Below, piece after piece: positions 23,193-35,181 of a stretch of 64,000 nucleotides of DNA. The notes beneath the pieces are model-generated. The model was given only the letters and a program-made list of their open reading frames with translations, did not search any database and was not told the origin of the DNA. Origin of the DNA: Gambelia wislizenii (Eukaryota > Chordata > Lepidosauria > Squamata > Crotaphytidae); NCBI GenBank assembly GCA_030847615.1, contig JAUMIR010000003.1, positions 54,917,001-54,981,000 of the forward strand, in the 5' to 3' direction. Both the position numbers and the translations under genes were made by a program. Every line of letters starts with the position of its first letter. Within the stretch, counting starts at the first letter, position 1.

Positions 23193-25786
23193 CCCCCACT
23201 TTCTTTACTTGCTTTTTTATTTGTCCAGAGAAATGTTGCTAACTCTTTGTGCCATAATTTGATTGGACTATTATTGTTGATTATTGGTAAATTTTGAAAT
23301 AAAAATAGAAATTTGGGTAATATAATCATCTTTATCAAAGCTATTTTACCTAGCAAAGACAGATTTAAATGTTTCCAATTTTCTAAGTTTTATTTTATCT
23401 CTTTCCAACTTTTTTGGTAATTGTTATCAAATAATTCCGAATTTTTGTTTGAGATACTTATGCCGAAATATTTTATTTTCTTTGTTATCTTGAAACCTGT
23501 TTTATCTTTTAATTCCTGCTCTTCTTTTTTCATATTTTTTTGCTATTAACCTCGTTTTTTCTATATTGATCTTAAACCCTGAAAGTGTACCAAATTCAGT
23601 CATGATTTCCATTAATTTTATTATATTTTCTTTTGGATCTTCTGTGAAAATCACTAGATCATCTACAAAGACCTTTAACTTATATTCTAGTTATTTTATC
23701 CTTGGGGCCCATACTTGTTGTATTTGCCTTATTTTCTGCTTTAATATTTCTAGTACCATTAGAAATAATAATGGAGACACTGGGCATCCCTGATGCTTCC
23801 CTTTTGTAATATTGCGTTCTTTTGTTTTTTGATCATTCACTATAATCTGTGCTGTTTGGTCTTGATATATTGCTTGTGTCCAATTGCAAAAATGTTGGCC
23901 TATTTCTCTTTTCTGCATGGTTTCCATCATAGAATTCCACTTCATATTGTCAAATGCTTTCTCTGCATCTGCAAAAATGAAAGCCATCTTCCTCCCTGGA
24001 TTTTTTTAATCATAATATTCTGTAAGGTCAATTACTGTTCTTATATTTGTTTTTTTATTTTTGTTTAGGCAAAAAACCATTTTGATCTTCATGTGTCCAT
24101 TTATTTAGAACTTTCTTTAGTCTTTCTGCCAATACATTGGCAAAGATCTTGTAATCAGTATTTAATAATGATATGGGTCTATAACTTCCTGGGTTCTGCA
24201 GATCCTTTCCCTCTTTAGGAATTAACACTATATTGGCTTCTTCCCACGTTTTCGGCTTTCCTTCCCCTAATATCTGGTTCATAGTCTCTTTTAAAGGTCT
24301 TGTCAATTCTTCATTTTTTTTTTATAATATAAAGCCCTAAATCCTTCCAGCCTGGGTAATTTTCCTAATTTATCTTTCTTAATTGCCCCATTCACTTCCA
24401 TAACTGTTATAGGTTGGTTTAACACTTGTCTTTCTTCTTGTGTGATTTTTGGTAGATCTTGCTTATCTAAGTAATTTTTAATTTCTTGTAGTCTTAAAGA
24501 TGAATCTTGCTTTCCTTGAAATAGTATAGCATAGTATTTTTCAAATATCCTCTTAATTTCATTTTGATTATTGTATGTTTTATTCCCTTGTTTTATTTCA
24601 GAAATTAATTTCCTTTCCTTTACCTTTCTTATTTTTGTAAGTTAATCCCTTTCCTGGTTTGTTTGTGTGTTCACAGTTTCTTTGTTTTATAAATTTCAAC
24701 TTAGTTTCCATCTCTTCAGTTGTCAAAATAAATAATTGATTTTGTAAAATTTTTAACTCTTGCAGTACCTCCTTTTTATATTTATCTCTTTTTAATATGT
24801 CTTCCCTTGTTTTTATTTGGTCTATAATGGTCTGAATTTCCACTCCTTTTTTTTCCATTCAAAGGTCTGTTTTAAGAAAAAGCCCCTCATGACCGCTTTG
24901 TGTGCATCTCAAACCGTATTCATTTTAGTTCCCTTATTCATATTCTCCTTCAAGTAAAATTTTAATTCTTTCCTTGCTTTGTCCTCAGTCTCATAATCCT
25001 TTAATAGATATTCATTTATTCACCAACAGTATTCTCCTTTATATGTTTTGAGATTAATTATAATTGGGTTATGATCTGAAATCATCCGTGGAAGCATTTC
25101 TGCCAAATTTATTTTATTACAAATATTTTTGACACTATAAACATATCAATGCATGATGCTGATTTGTGACGTTCAGAAAAGAATGTAAATTCTCTTTAAT
25201 TTCCCATTTTCATTCTCCAAATTCGACCAAAGCAAGATTATCCATCATTGAGAAAAAGGATTGTGGCAGTTTTCCTTGACCTTCTTTAATCTCTATTGAT
25301 GAAAGTTTATCTAATTGTGGGTTAATCACCCCATTAAAATCTCCCATCATAATTATATTCTCATAGTCCAACATCGTAACCTGGTCTTCCAAATCTTTAT
25401 AAAACTTACTTTTATTCTCTGATGGAGCATATATTCAATGTTCAATGCCTTCATCTCATCTAACAATACCCCTATTCCTATATACCTTCCCTCTTTATGA
25501 TTAAATATTTCTATTGATGGAATTTTAGTCATTACAGATACCACTACCCCCCTTTTCTTCATTTTTCCATTGCTGAGACATAATTCACTACTAGTGTCAC
25601 ATTTTTCAAATATTTTTTATCTTGTTTATTAATATGAGTTTCCAGAAGACACAATATTTCAGTCTTAAATTTTGCTTTTTCTAAAAGATGGAACATTCGC
25701 CCTCTTTTACCCAGTGAATTTAGGCCATTAACATTCCATGATAAGAATTTCCTTTCCACATTAGTTTTTCCCATCAGAATCATCAC
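23193..25786 (-). pseudogene. L1 ORF2 (endonuclease and reverse transcriptase), decayed
   Basis: ORF2 encodes the enzyme that nicks genomic DNA and copies L1 RNA at the nick. From 25786 downward the frames show FLSWNVNGLNS, ILCLLETHI (catalytic Glu), IIMMGDFNGVI (GDFN motif), then PKEGKDLQNPGSYRPISLLN, the RT motif FADAEKAFDN, GCPVSPLLF, and FVDDLVIF, which stands at the catalytic F/YxDD position. Further on [16 protein letters not shown] is the L1 region after the RT core. Pieces lie in shifting frames with stops. It ends near 23193 before the C-terminal Cys-rich domain. Codon use is AT-rich, as in L1. Confidence 0.85.
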
Positions 25787-26014
25787 TATATCTCTCTTCT
25801 TCTCCTTCCTCTAATTCTTCCATTCCTTCTTTATTAACATCAGTTCCCATTGCTCCTTGTTTTTCTTGTCCTTCCTTTAACAATTCCTGACCATTTCCCC
25901 TCCCTTTTACGTATCTTTTTGTCTTTTATCCTGACTTCTGTGTTCCTATTTTTGTATGTGCTCTTCAAACTCCTTCTTATATTTTGATAAAATTCATTTG
26001 CTTTCTAATTCAAT

Positions 26015-26388
26015 CTATTTAAATTTCTTCTGAGCATCATTAAATGTTAACCTTTCTATCATCTCACATTTATACCTCATTCCTCTTAGCCTAATTTTTA
26101 AAACTAGAAATAGATACTCTTTCCTTTTCATTAAAATCAACGGTGGTATATCCTTAAATATCTTTATTGCTTTGTTATCTACTATCAATTGTTTTCCATA
26201 GTTTTGTTGTATTATTAAATCTCTCATCCATTCTCCTCTTGTAAAATAAATTACAATATCTCTAGGGAGATTTCTTTCTTTTGCAGTTCTAGCATTTATA
26301 CAATATAGTTTATCTATCTCCCATTTAATTTTTTCTTGATCTTGTTCCATAAATTCTGCTATAATTGGTATTAGTCTGTTATATAAGT
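26015..26388 (-). pseudogene. L1 ORF1 C-terminal part
   Basis: ORF1 is the RNA-binding chaperone of L1. The frame shows IPIIAEFMEQDQEKIKWEID, then ERNLPRDIVIYFTRGEWMRD and KAIKIFKDIPPLIL, fitting the RRM end and C-terminal domain. The coiled-coil N-terminal half is missing because the element is cut at 26388. It lies upstream of ORF2 with a lysine/glutamate-rich spacer of about 230 bp. Confidence 0.75.
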
Positions 26389-27199
26389 TTTCAAAACATC
26401 ATTTGGGTACACAAGCCTCTCTCCCACGACAAGGAGGTGTCAATGGAGAGGCCCTTCAGTTTTGACCTGTCTGGCATGGGAGACCCTACTGGTGGCTATT
26501 GTGGCACAATAGTCACTGGTAGGGTCTCCCATGCCAGACAGGTCAAAACTGAAGGGTTTGACAAAGAGCGTCAAAGGGCAGGATGGGCTCTCTAGCCTTA
26601 TGGCAACCATCCTAGGAAAAGGAAAACTCTTATCCCAAACCCGGGCAGATGGTGCTTGTCCAAACCTGTAAGGTCAACCATCTAAGAGAAGGAAACTCTA
26701 ATCAAACCTATGGCCCGAGGACCTCACTGCTACTGTCCATGCTTGCAAGGCCAGCAGATGAACCTTTGGTTTAAAGGGGGAGGCCAGTTCTGTGCACGCT
26801 GCGCTCCACCAGAAAAATCCATTGCACAGGCTCAAAAGACAAATCCAATTTTTTTTAAAAAAAAGTCCTGTAGCAATAGGCAAGGAACAAAATGGCAGGT
26901 GTAAAGATGCACTGGAAGCTGCAGACCCAACCCTGCATGTAGTTGGTTCAGGACTTTGGTTGCTTGAGGCTGACCTGGGAGATGACAGTCTTGTTCGGCA
27001 GCATCCTGAATGACCAAGCAGTCTTTTTAAAGGAGAGCACTAACAGTGGCCTAATGAAAGCTCATCCCCAATTACCTGGTTGGCTAGCAGCGGCCACCGG
27101 GTATCTTCTGATGCAGTCAAACCAAGGCAAAGAAACAAAGGCACACACCGGCCTCCAAAGGTGTAAATAAACTGACGCTTGCATGCTGGAAAATCAGAA
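26389..27199 (+). mobile_element. RTE-type LINE 5' UTR with reversed start
   Basis: 26575-26785 matches 52365-52571 in the same orientation (landmarks CAAACCCGGGCAGATGG, GTAAGGTCAACCATCTAAGA, GGAAACTCTAATCAAACCT), so this is the shared 5' UTR. The first 115 bp (26389-26503) are a reverse complement of that same 5' UTR. Compared with the 52 kb copy, the order of blocks suggests a repeated 5' monomer of about 130 bp. Confidence 0.65.
26452..26556. repeat. Tight 52-bp inverted repeat (hairpin)
   Basis: 26452-26503 and 26505-26556 are inverted copies with about 3 mismatches and one base between them. Landmarks: CCCTTCAGTTTTGACCTGTC and its complement GACAGGTCAAAACTGAAGGG. Confidence 0.9.
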
Positions 27200-29190
27200 C
27201 CATGTGAGACTCTGAAGATAGTGGACAGCCTGAGTGTCATTCTGCTCTAATAGCTCATGAACTATCACGACTTAATATTGACATTGCTGCTCTTAGTGAA
27301 GTTCGTCTCCATGAGGAAGGCAGCCTTAAAGAACACGGCACCGGCTACACGCTTTACTGGTCTGGCAAACCCAAAACCGAAAAACATTTTTCAGGAGTAG
27401 GCTTCATGATTAAAAACTCCATTGCCTCCAAATTCAAAACCTTGCCAACAGGACACTCTGATCGCATTATTTCCTTACGCCTCCCACATGTTGTTCTCTT
27501 TAGTATATATGCCCCAACTATGCAAGCCGACACTGTAGAAAAGAAAAATTCTACACAGACCTATGCCACCTCATACAAAAAGTCCCTGTAGAAGATAAAA
27601 TTATTTTCCTTGGTGACTTCAATGCCAGAGTAGGAAAGAACTCTGAAGCCTGGAAAGGTGTCTTAGGCAAGCATGGTATTGGAAATTGCAATGATAATGG
27701 ATGCCTCTTGCTAGAGTTCTGTGCAGAACAACAGCTGACTATTACAAACACTATCGTTCAGCAGAAAGACAGCTTGAAGATAACCTGGATGCATCCCCGA
27801 TCCAAACATTGGCACCTCATTGACTATGTTCTAGTCTGCCAGAGAAACATTCATGATGTCCGCCATACTCGAGTGATGCCCAGTGCAGAATGCCAAACAG
27901 ATCATCGCCTCGTCAGATGTAAACTAAATCTTCATCTTAAGTTCAAACCTAAGAGGGGTGGCATGTTAAAGAAGAGACTCCAAGTCAGCAATCTTCAACA
28001 AGCTACCATGAGAGACAACTTCCAGGCAAACCTGCAAACAAAACATGAAGACCATCCTATAGATCCTTCTCCTACAGTGCTTTGGCAACATATCAAAAAC
28101 AGTATCCTCCAGTCTGCAGAAGAATCCCTCGGGTTCTCCCACAAGAAAAATCAAGACTGATTTGATGGACACCCAAGAGATCCAGGAGCTCTTGGCAAAG
28201 AAGAGAAGTGCTCACCAGGCATACCTCACCCAGCCAACTTGCCATGTAAGAAAAGCAGCTTTCCGCCTCACATGTAGTAAACTTCAACAAAAACTCCCGA
28301 GACATGCAGAACAAGTGGTGGATCAATATAGCAGAAAAGACACAATGCTGTGCAGATCTGGGGGATTCTAGAGGATTTTATGAAGCTCTTAAGGCAGTGT
28401 TTGGACCTACTTATCAGGTCCAAAGCTCCTTATACAATACAGATGGTCAAACATTAATTACTGATAAAACCTCCATCCTGAGTCGATGGGCTGAACACTT
28501 TCAAAGTCTCTTTAGTGCCAACCGAGTAGTCCAAGGCTCAGCTATCCAACATATGATACAAAAACTGTTGAAAAATGAATTGGACATAGCTCCCACTTTG
28601 GAAGAGACCCTTAAGGCCATACAGCAGTTGAAAAACGGCAAGGCATCTGGGATTGATGGAATCCCACCTGAAGTTTGGAAACATGGAGGTCATGTGCTTT
28701 ATGATAAATAACACAAACTCCTTGTGAATTGCTGGGAAAAGGGGGAACTGCCATCAGATCTCCGAGATGCAGTCATCATCACCCTGTACAAGAAAAAAGG
28801 AGCAAAATCTGTTTGCTCAAACTATCGAGCATAACTCTGCTCTCTATTGCTGGAAAAATCCTTGCAAGGATACTCCTGAACAGATTAGTTCCTGCCATTG
28901 CAGAAGAACTGTCTATTGTACTGTCTATTCTCCTTTTGGGGTCTGAAACATGGGTCACCTATCGCCAACACTTATGACTCCTCAAACACTTTCATCAGCG
29001 CTGTTTATGCACAATCCTAAATATACACTGTACTGACTATGTGATGAATGTTGCTGTCCTTGAGCAAGCAGGGATCACCAGCATTGAGGCCATGATATTG
29101 AGAACACAGCTGCACTGGGCAGGGCATGTTTCTAGGATGGAGAACCATTGCCTCCCCAAAATAGTATTCTACGGTGAACTTGCCACGGGT
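27200..29190 (+). pseudogene. RTE-type LINE polyprotein, RT core deleted
   Basis: The frame encodes an APE-type endonuclease: IAHELSRLNIDIAALSEVRL (catalytic Glu), HFSGVGFMIKNS, FLGDFNARVGK, THWMHPRSKHWHLIDYVLV-type text near 27790, and TDHRLVRCKL (SDH-like motif) near 27900. Next comes a linker, then the RT start (LKNGKASGIDGIPPEVWKH, NYR, ITLLSIAGKILARILLNRLV). At about 28925 it jumps directly to a far C-terminal block (LLGSETWVTYRQHL, then VLEQAGITSIEAMILRTQLH), so the palm with the catalytic Asp-Asp motif is missing. There are frameshifts near 27545 and at 28160. It ends at 29190 without the zinc-finger and AG tail seen in other copies. Resembles craniofacial development protein 2-like entries. 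Confidence 0.8.
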
Positions 29191-29424
29191 CAGGTTGGGC
29201 ATTTGGTCATTTTTGTTTTTTGGCATGGACAACAGCCTTTTCGGCACACATATAAAAAATGTTGTTTCCAAGCATTCAAGTAATATAAAATCATGGCAAG
29301 TGGGGGGGGGGACAAGAATGAAAATATTTCCTAATACCTCTTTGGTGACTGGATAATGTGAGTGTAGGCATTACCCATATTATTGGGCCTTCACATCATT
29401 TTTGTATATATGCCTAACTTTATT

Positions 29425-29920
29425 TATTTAATTCATTTATAACCCACCTTTCTCTCAATAATGGCACCCAAGGCAGTTAACACCATTGTTTAAAACCAGT
29501 ACAGATCAAAACTATACAAAGTCATTAATAAAAGTACAAATATAAGAGTTGTTTAAAAAGTGATTAAATAGCTTATAAAGTTAAAATATTAAACATTAAA
29601 AATATTAACATTCATTACAAGAACATATACAAACATTAACAATTGCACCACACAGAATAAAAACACCATCCCAGTCAGTGTTTAAAAGCCTGATGGCATA
29701 AAAATGTTTTGATCTGCTCACAGAAGGAAAGCAAAGACAGAGCCATCCTGGTATTCTTAGTCTGGCGGGGGGGTTCCAAGGCCTGAGAGCACCCACTGAG
29801 ATGGCCCTTTCCCTTCTTCCCACCAAAGGAGCTGGGAAGGTAGTGTGTGAGAGAGAAGGGCATCTCCAGATGAGTGTAGGGCTCTAAGGGGCTCATAAAT
29901 GGAGATATGTCCCTTCAAAT
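29425..29920 (-). mobile_element. LINE 3' UTR/C-terminal fragment
   Basis: TTTATTTATTTAATTCATTT and ATAACCCACCTTTCTCTC are an antisense LINE 3' end. Further in, CCTGAGAGCACCCACTGAGA and CACCAAAGGAGCTGGGAAGG follow a pattern common in reptile LINE 3' regions. Family uncertain. Confidence 0.45.
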
Positions 29921-30859
29921 AACATGTATGTATACTGAAAAAATAAATATACTTTCCTTCATCCTCTTTGAATTCAGGGCTGTATACAACATCAGATTCA
30001 GAAAATATGCCTCCCCCTAACAATACTTCAGGTGAAACCTTAAGAGAGACTGCTAAATAATCTGACCTTGCAGTTTTTGATCATTTGATACAATATTAAT
30101 GATACACAGTTTTTGTCTTCACTGGCAGGAAACCCGGAATCCACTTGTAGCCACAGCTGTTTTTGATCTACAGCATCCCTGTAAACACTACACTCATTGG
30201 GGCTTGCTTCTCTGGAGTACTGCTACACTGTAACCCAAGGCAAATTCATGGTGATGTAAAAGGGTGGTCCAATGCTGATCATGTGTCATATACATCACAT
30301 TATTGTGGCCAGAGACAGAGTGGCCAGAGAAATAATCTTCCACTAGTTTCTGTATGCTTCTAGGACATACAGAATTTCAACACATTCATTCTTTAATATT
30401 GTATCTGCTCCATTTGGTTAATGTAATTGTAAATTATCAAATAACACTGCTGGCAGGTGGTAGCTTAGATGACATTAGTGGATGTGCAGTCAAATGAACT
30501 CTTCATGCTACAGCTGATGATATGATGTCAAATAACAATGTTGCCTGAGTAGCTGCAACAGAACAGCACAATTAATTGATATGTGCCTATCCCTGGTACT
30601 TTGTTGGTGGCTGCTCGTAAGCAAAAACAAACATGTGAAATACACATGAAAGCCACAGACAATCAAATGGCATGTGGAGAGTGATGCCACATGCCATTCA
30701 TTCAAGCAGTCAATAACCTCAAGATTAGTAAACATTTTTTTCAAGTACTTTGAGATAATACAGTTTATCACACATGTAATGGGGCATATGTTTCAAATTG
30801 AACTGGAATTTAACTGAGACAGTGTAGTTAAGGTATTGGAGCAGCTTTCCTCAGCCCGG

Positions 30860-31876
30860 ACCTGTAGTTCTCACCCAGTGGGGAATCAGAACCACAGGTT
30901 TTCCTTGGTTTTTTCCAGGCTGTGAGGCCGTGTTCTGGAATAGTTTCTTTCTGATGTTACAGTAGGGGGTCCTACTGTAGTTGGAAAATCCATCTCCTTT
31001 CTAGAGGGTATAGGGAAGGGAACAGGGATAGGGAAGACTGAGTGGGGTGAGCCATTATACCATCTTCTCTGTTAAGAAAAATACCTGTGGTTCTATGTGA
31101 AGTTGAAGGCTTTCATGACCGGCATCCATAGATTTTCCTTGTTGTTTTTTTTCCAGGCTGTGAGGCCATGTTCTGGAATAGTTTCTTTCTGATGTTTTGC
31201 CTGCATCTGTGGCAGGCATCTTCAGAGATTGGTTGGGTAGGTGTGTGTGTGGAGTTTATATGCTGTGAACCCCTGTTGGGGAGTGAATGATTAGTTTCTG
31301 GGTGGAATTCCTTTGTAAGTGTTGAGTTTTGATTCTATTGTATTGCAAAACTGGGAGCCAGATTTTGTTTACTTTTAAGGTTTCTTCTTTCCTGTTGAAG
31401 TTGTCCAGGTGTTTGTGGATTTCAATAGCTTCTCTGTGCATTCTGACATGATAGTAGTTAGCTTGGTTCAGGGACAGGTGGATTCCCAGCAGATAATGGC
31501 CCATCAGCCAAACAGACACTAACAAGCTTTGCATTTCTATACCCAGAAACTAACCATTCACCCCCCAACAGGAGTTCACAGCATATAAACTCCACACACA
31601 CCCCTACCCAACCATTCTCTGAAGATGCCAGCCACAGATGCAGGTGAAATGTCATAAAGAAACGATTCCAGAACACGGCCTCACAGCCCAGAAAAAAACC
31701 AAGGAAAATCTATGGATGCTGGCTGTGAAAGCCTTCGACTCCACATAGAACCACAGGTATTTTTTATTAACAGAGAAGATTGTGTAATGGCTCACCCCAC
31801 TCAGTCTTCCCTATCCCTGTTCCCTTCCCTGTGCCCTCTAGAAAGGAGATCGATTTTCCAACTACAGTAGGACCCC
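30860..31876 (-). mobile_element. Penelope-like element end with inverted terminal repeats
   Basis: Two inverted copies of about 337 bp (30965-31303 and 31541-31876) flank a 237-bp spacer that lies in a coding frame. Each arm carries GAAGGCTTTCATGACCGG-type text, a CAGGCTGTGAGGCC block and a GCAGGCATCTTCAGAG block, which resemble squamate Penelope-like ends. A third partial copy lies at 30860-30960. Inverted or tandem terminal repeats are known for Penelope-like elements. The family call is recognition from memory. Confidence 0.55.
31256..31534 (-). pseudogene. Penelope-like C-terminal coding fragment
   Basis: The conceptual product contains HLSLNQANYYHVRMHREAIE then IHKHLDNFNRKEETLKVNKI W, close to the end of the GIY-YIG endonuclease region of Penelope-like proteins (REAIEI, then a DNFN block and a final tryptophan). 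The domain would cut target DNA. Only its last 60 or so residues remain; the RT and GIY-YIG core are absent. No start codon of its own is implied. Confidence 0.5.
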
Positions 31877-32099
31877 CTTAACCACTGATTCATTATCCAC
31901 TGATTCAATTATCCACAGGACACAAAACAGCACAACTACCATAGAGTCTTCCTAGAAAGTGTGTCCTCTCTAACCATTTTCTAGGTCCCCCAAGGCAACT
32001 CTATGGTATTTTAAACCAAAAGTCCCATTATTTTCAATGGTGTTCACTGTTATCCACAGTTTCTGGTATCCATGCCCCCCAGATACAGGGGTCATACTG
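31865..32099. mobile_element. Tigger-like MITE
   Basis: Ends CAGTAGGACCCCC and GGGGTCATACTG with TA on both sides. Internal TTATCCACTGATTCAATTAT and GTTATCCACAG fit Tigger-type subterminal sequence. 235 bp. Its left end coincides with the end of the Penelope-like right arm. Confidence 0.75.
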
Positions 32100-33560
32100 T
32101 AACAATATATTGGTGAGAATTATAGGCCAGAATTTACTTGAGCAGTTATGAATGTATAAGCACAGTAGATACATAGTTACATATCCACCATTGTTATATA
32201 GCTATGCAGTGATCCCACCCCAGCCTGATTCCCCAATTCCCACTTACCAGGAAGAAATCTCTGTGTCAACCAGGAAGCAGCTGATAGTCTCACCCTCTCC
32301 TATGACGAGCATGAAGATGAACAAATGACATGAGAGCCTGAAAGGAACCAATCTCAGAGCAGGAGATTGTAATAGGTGGGGTTTCTGTATGTTTGAAGAG
32401 ATGCATGACAGTTAGGAGTGGCAGTTAGTGAGTGAGTTGGGACTGAAGGCTCTGGGTGTGTACAGTTGAGGTTTGAGTGGAGGCTTGTGTGCTTTATGAG
32501 GTTTGAATCCAGAAGATTGTGTGCAGTGGTTGAAAGTCTGAATGTGGAGGTTGAATGAACAAAGAGAGAATGAATCTGGGTGATAAGGGAAGGCATTAAA
32601 ATAGCCAAAAGTTAATTTGTGTGCTAGGATAATTATTATTGGTAACTGTATAGTGACAGTCTGTCCAGATAATACCACATTATAAACACAAGATTGCCTA
32701 ATTAATGTTCCATCTTTATCCTTTAATAAATCAATCCTTTGTTGTTGTTAAGATCCAGACTCCTTGTGATTCATTCAACTTATAGATAGTTAACAGCAGA
32801 CTTATCAGAGAAACACCACACATATTTGGTTATAAAGGTTCTGTCCTGGTTCAGATATAAGGGACTAGGGTGAATCAGAAGGTGAAATGGCAGGAACAGA
32901 GGGTGGAGGCAGCTAGGCTGAACATTTAGGTAAAGTTGGCTGGCATGTTTGAGGTTGCCCTCGGTGTTCATGCCATACCTCCCATGAATGATCTCTGTTG
33001 CAACAGACAGAAGCAGGGTCCCCTTTGCAATTGTTCCTCACACTGGAGATTGTTCACATGAGGGGATTGGATGGGAATATTAGCTGCTTCCCAATCAACA
33101 CGGGAACAGACCCCTGTTGATGGCTGTGACTGCTGCCTGGTACATGAGGGTTGGGGGACTTTCATTGTTCTTATGTATCCCCTAAACTAGGGAATATATA
33201 GGGATTGTAAATACAAAACAGTTACATAAACTGGCTTACTGGATTCCAGCCATTGTTACTTTAATGCAATGTTTCTTTGGCTGTAAGATAGACATACAAA
33301 GAGAGAAAGATGGATCAGTATGGGTTAGTGGTTTTTGGTTTTGTTTTGTTTTTTGCTATCAGAACTGCCACAATGTATTGCTGAACTTTAAAAATTATCC
33401 TACATCAGTGCTCTCATCAGTCCTAGCCATCATGGCCTATGGTCAGGTATTATGGGAGCTGTGGGCTGGAAAATCTTGAAGGACTTAGGTTGGAGGAAGA
33501 TGTTTTGGGGTTTGTGCAAGATAACCTATACATTCCATACCTTGCATGAAATGTTCATGT
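32100..33560. other. No gene seen
   Basis: AT-rich sequence with an AATAAA at about 32723. A short MITE-like fragment (CAGTCCTAGCCATCATGGCC, GGTATTATGGGAGCTG) lies near 33418-33480. Confidence 0.5.
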
Positions 33561-33645
33561 GAAAGCCAATGTGGCATAGAGGTTTGGGTATTAGACTAGG
33601 ACTCTGGAGACCAGGGTTCAAATCTCCACTTGGCTGTGTCTAGGT
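33561..33645 (+). mobile_element. tRNA-derived SINE, 5' part only
   Basis: GAAAGCCAATGTGGCATAGA through GACTCTGGAGACCAGGGTTC and AAATCTCCACTTGGC-type text: a head with A-box and B-box (GGTTCAAATC). The body and tail are missing. Confidence 0.7.
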
Positions 33646-33694
33646 GGGTTTATCAGGAGGAAAGAATTCTGAAACTTAATATCAGCAAGACATA

Positions 33695-34289
33695 GGAGTT
33701 TATCAGATGTGTCAAAAGTGCTGTTACAGCAATGCCAGGAGATTGCAAAAGGGCTCCCTTATCAGACATTGTTCTCCCCTCATTATGCACCCATTATGCT
33801 GTCATTCTGCCAGCACTGCTTTTTATTGATGCTAGAAACCATCAATAGATTCCCTGTTCTGTTTCTGTCATGGATTTGACAGTGTGAGGCAAGGTGCCCT
33901 GTTATGCTGGCAAGCTCCTAATGTCAATGGGGGAGTCCCTACCAGAACACTTCCGGGTGAGATCGGAACATCCAGGTAAGTAACACTCTTTTTATGACCC
34001 TCCCCGGGTTATTTGTACATTTTAAAGTGTGTTTTTCTGCTTAGTGTTACTTTTTTTTGTTTAGTTTTATTTTTTAATTTTCCGTACTCACGTCAAGAAT
34101 CCATGGGATTTCGATCCAGGAAGTGAATGGAGCTCCATTAGAGCTCCTTTCACTCCTGGAATGCCCTGTCAACTGGAGAGGAGGTAAGTGGGGTGGGAAG
34201 GGTGATTGTGGTGGGACTGGGACAGGACAGGGGTGGGAGTGGAGATTGTGGGACAGGAAAGCTTTTTTCATTCCTGTCTGTAAATCTCC
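33695..34289 (-). mobile_element. Non-autonomous DNA transposon, family A, copy 3
   Basis: Starts GGAGTTTATCAGATGTGTC, ends CTGTCTGTAAATCTCC, with ATA on both sides (33692-33694 and 34290-34292). 595 bp, full length, inverted relative to copy 1. Confidence 0.85.
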
Positions 34290-34368
34290 ATAGGTCAGCG
34301 TTATGGTGGCTGTTTCCAAGTATCAATTCTCAAATCACCTTTAAATAAGGTTCTGTAACAAAAGAGTG

Positions 34369-34632
34369 ACAGCCAGTGTAGTACAGTGGTTTGAGTGTTA
34401 GACTACATCTCTGGAGACCAGGGTTTAAAACCTCACTTGGCCATAGAAACCCACTGGGTGCCCCTGGGCAAGTCAGATTATCTCAGCCTCAGAGGGAGGC
34501 AATGGCAAACCAAGATTTACCAATCTTACCAAGAAACCCCTCTGATGGGTTTGCCTTAGGTTCACTATAAGTTGCAAATGATTAGAAGGCAAAACAGCAG
34601 CAGCAGCAGAAGCAACAACAACAATAACAACA
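34369..34632 (+). mobile_element. tRNA-derived SINE, full length
   Basis: Head with GTAGTACAGTGG (A-box) and GGTTTAAAACC (B-box), body with CCCCTGGGCAAGTCAGA and CAGCCTCAGAGGGAGGCAAT, tail with GGTTTGCCTTAGGTTCAC and TTAGAAGGCAAAACAGCAG, ending in a CAA array. The last 60 bp match the tail of the 5S-headed SINE at 7930. Confidence 0.8.
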
Positions 34633-34639
34633 GTGAAAT

Positions 34640-35137
34640 GTTTGTATCTTGTAGGAAATGTTCCCTGGAAGCTGAAGATGAATAGAGAATCAAATTGGCT
34701 CAGCAAGATTTTTTCCCCCAATGTGCTAATTGTGAGATGCTAAAAAACTTACCTAGGTGTTTTAGTTTTCAGGGAGCATTCAAAACTGGGTGGCTAACTG
34801 TTTGCGTGTCCTATTTTAACAAACGTCTCCAAAACATTATTTGAAGGGCTGTTAATTCCATTTGTAAAGTTAAAGAACCATTAGAAGGGAGAACAACAAA
34901 GGCCTTAAGTTTATCCAGATCTTTACTCTCTTGCTGGCGGGGGTGCAGTGTGGGGTGGAGCATACAATTTTTGGGATGATGTACAAGTGTCTGCTCTCAT
35001 CTGCCGTCAGCTGGTGGCTTAGGTATACAGGTAACCTTTTCGTCAAAGTTTTGCCACATCATTTTGCTGCAAGCCTTCCAGTTATGCAGAATAAGGTAGT
35101 AGACAGTGAACTGTCAAAATCCTTTGGCTATGTCACT

Positions 35138-35181
<44 letters not shown>

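Larger units (their letters stand above)
23193..26388 (-). mobile_element. L1 LINE, truncated at both ends
   Basis: About 3.2 kb of antisense L1 carrying the end of ORF1, the ORF1-ORF2 spacer, and ORF2 through endonuclease and reverse transcriptase. Poly(A) and 3' UTR are missing: it stops in ORF2 at the family A transposon fragment. At the other side it abuts the RTE-type LINE at 26389. Many stops and frameshifts. Confidence 0.85.

Noticed and set aside
23691..25786. A functional L1 or other reverse transcriptase gene.
   Set aside because: The RT and endonuclease motifs are present but spread over shifting frames with stops, and both ends are cut.
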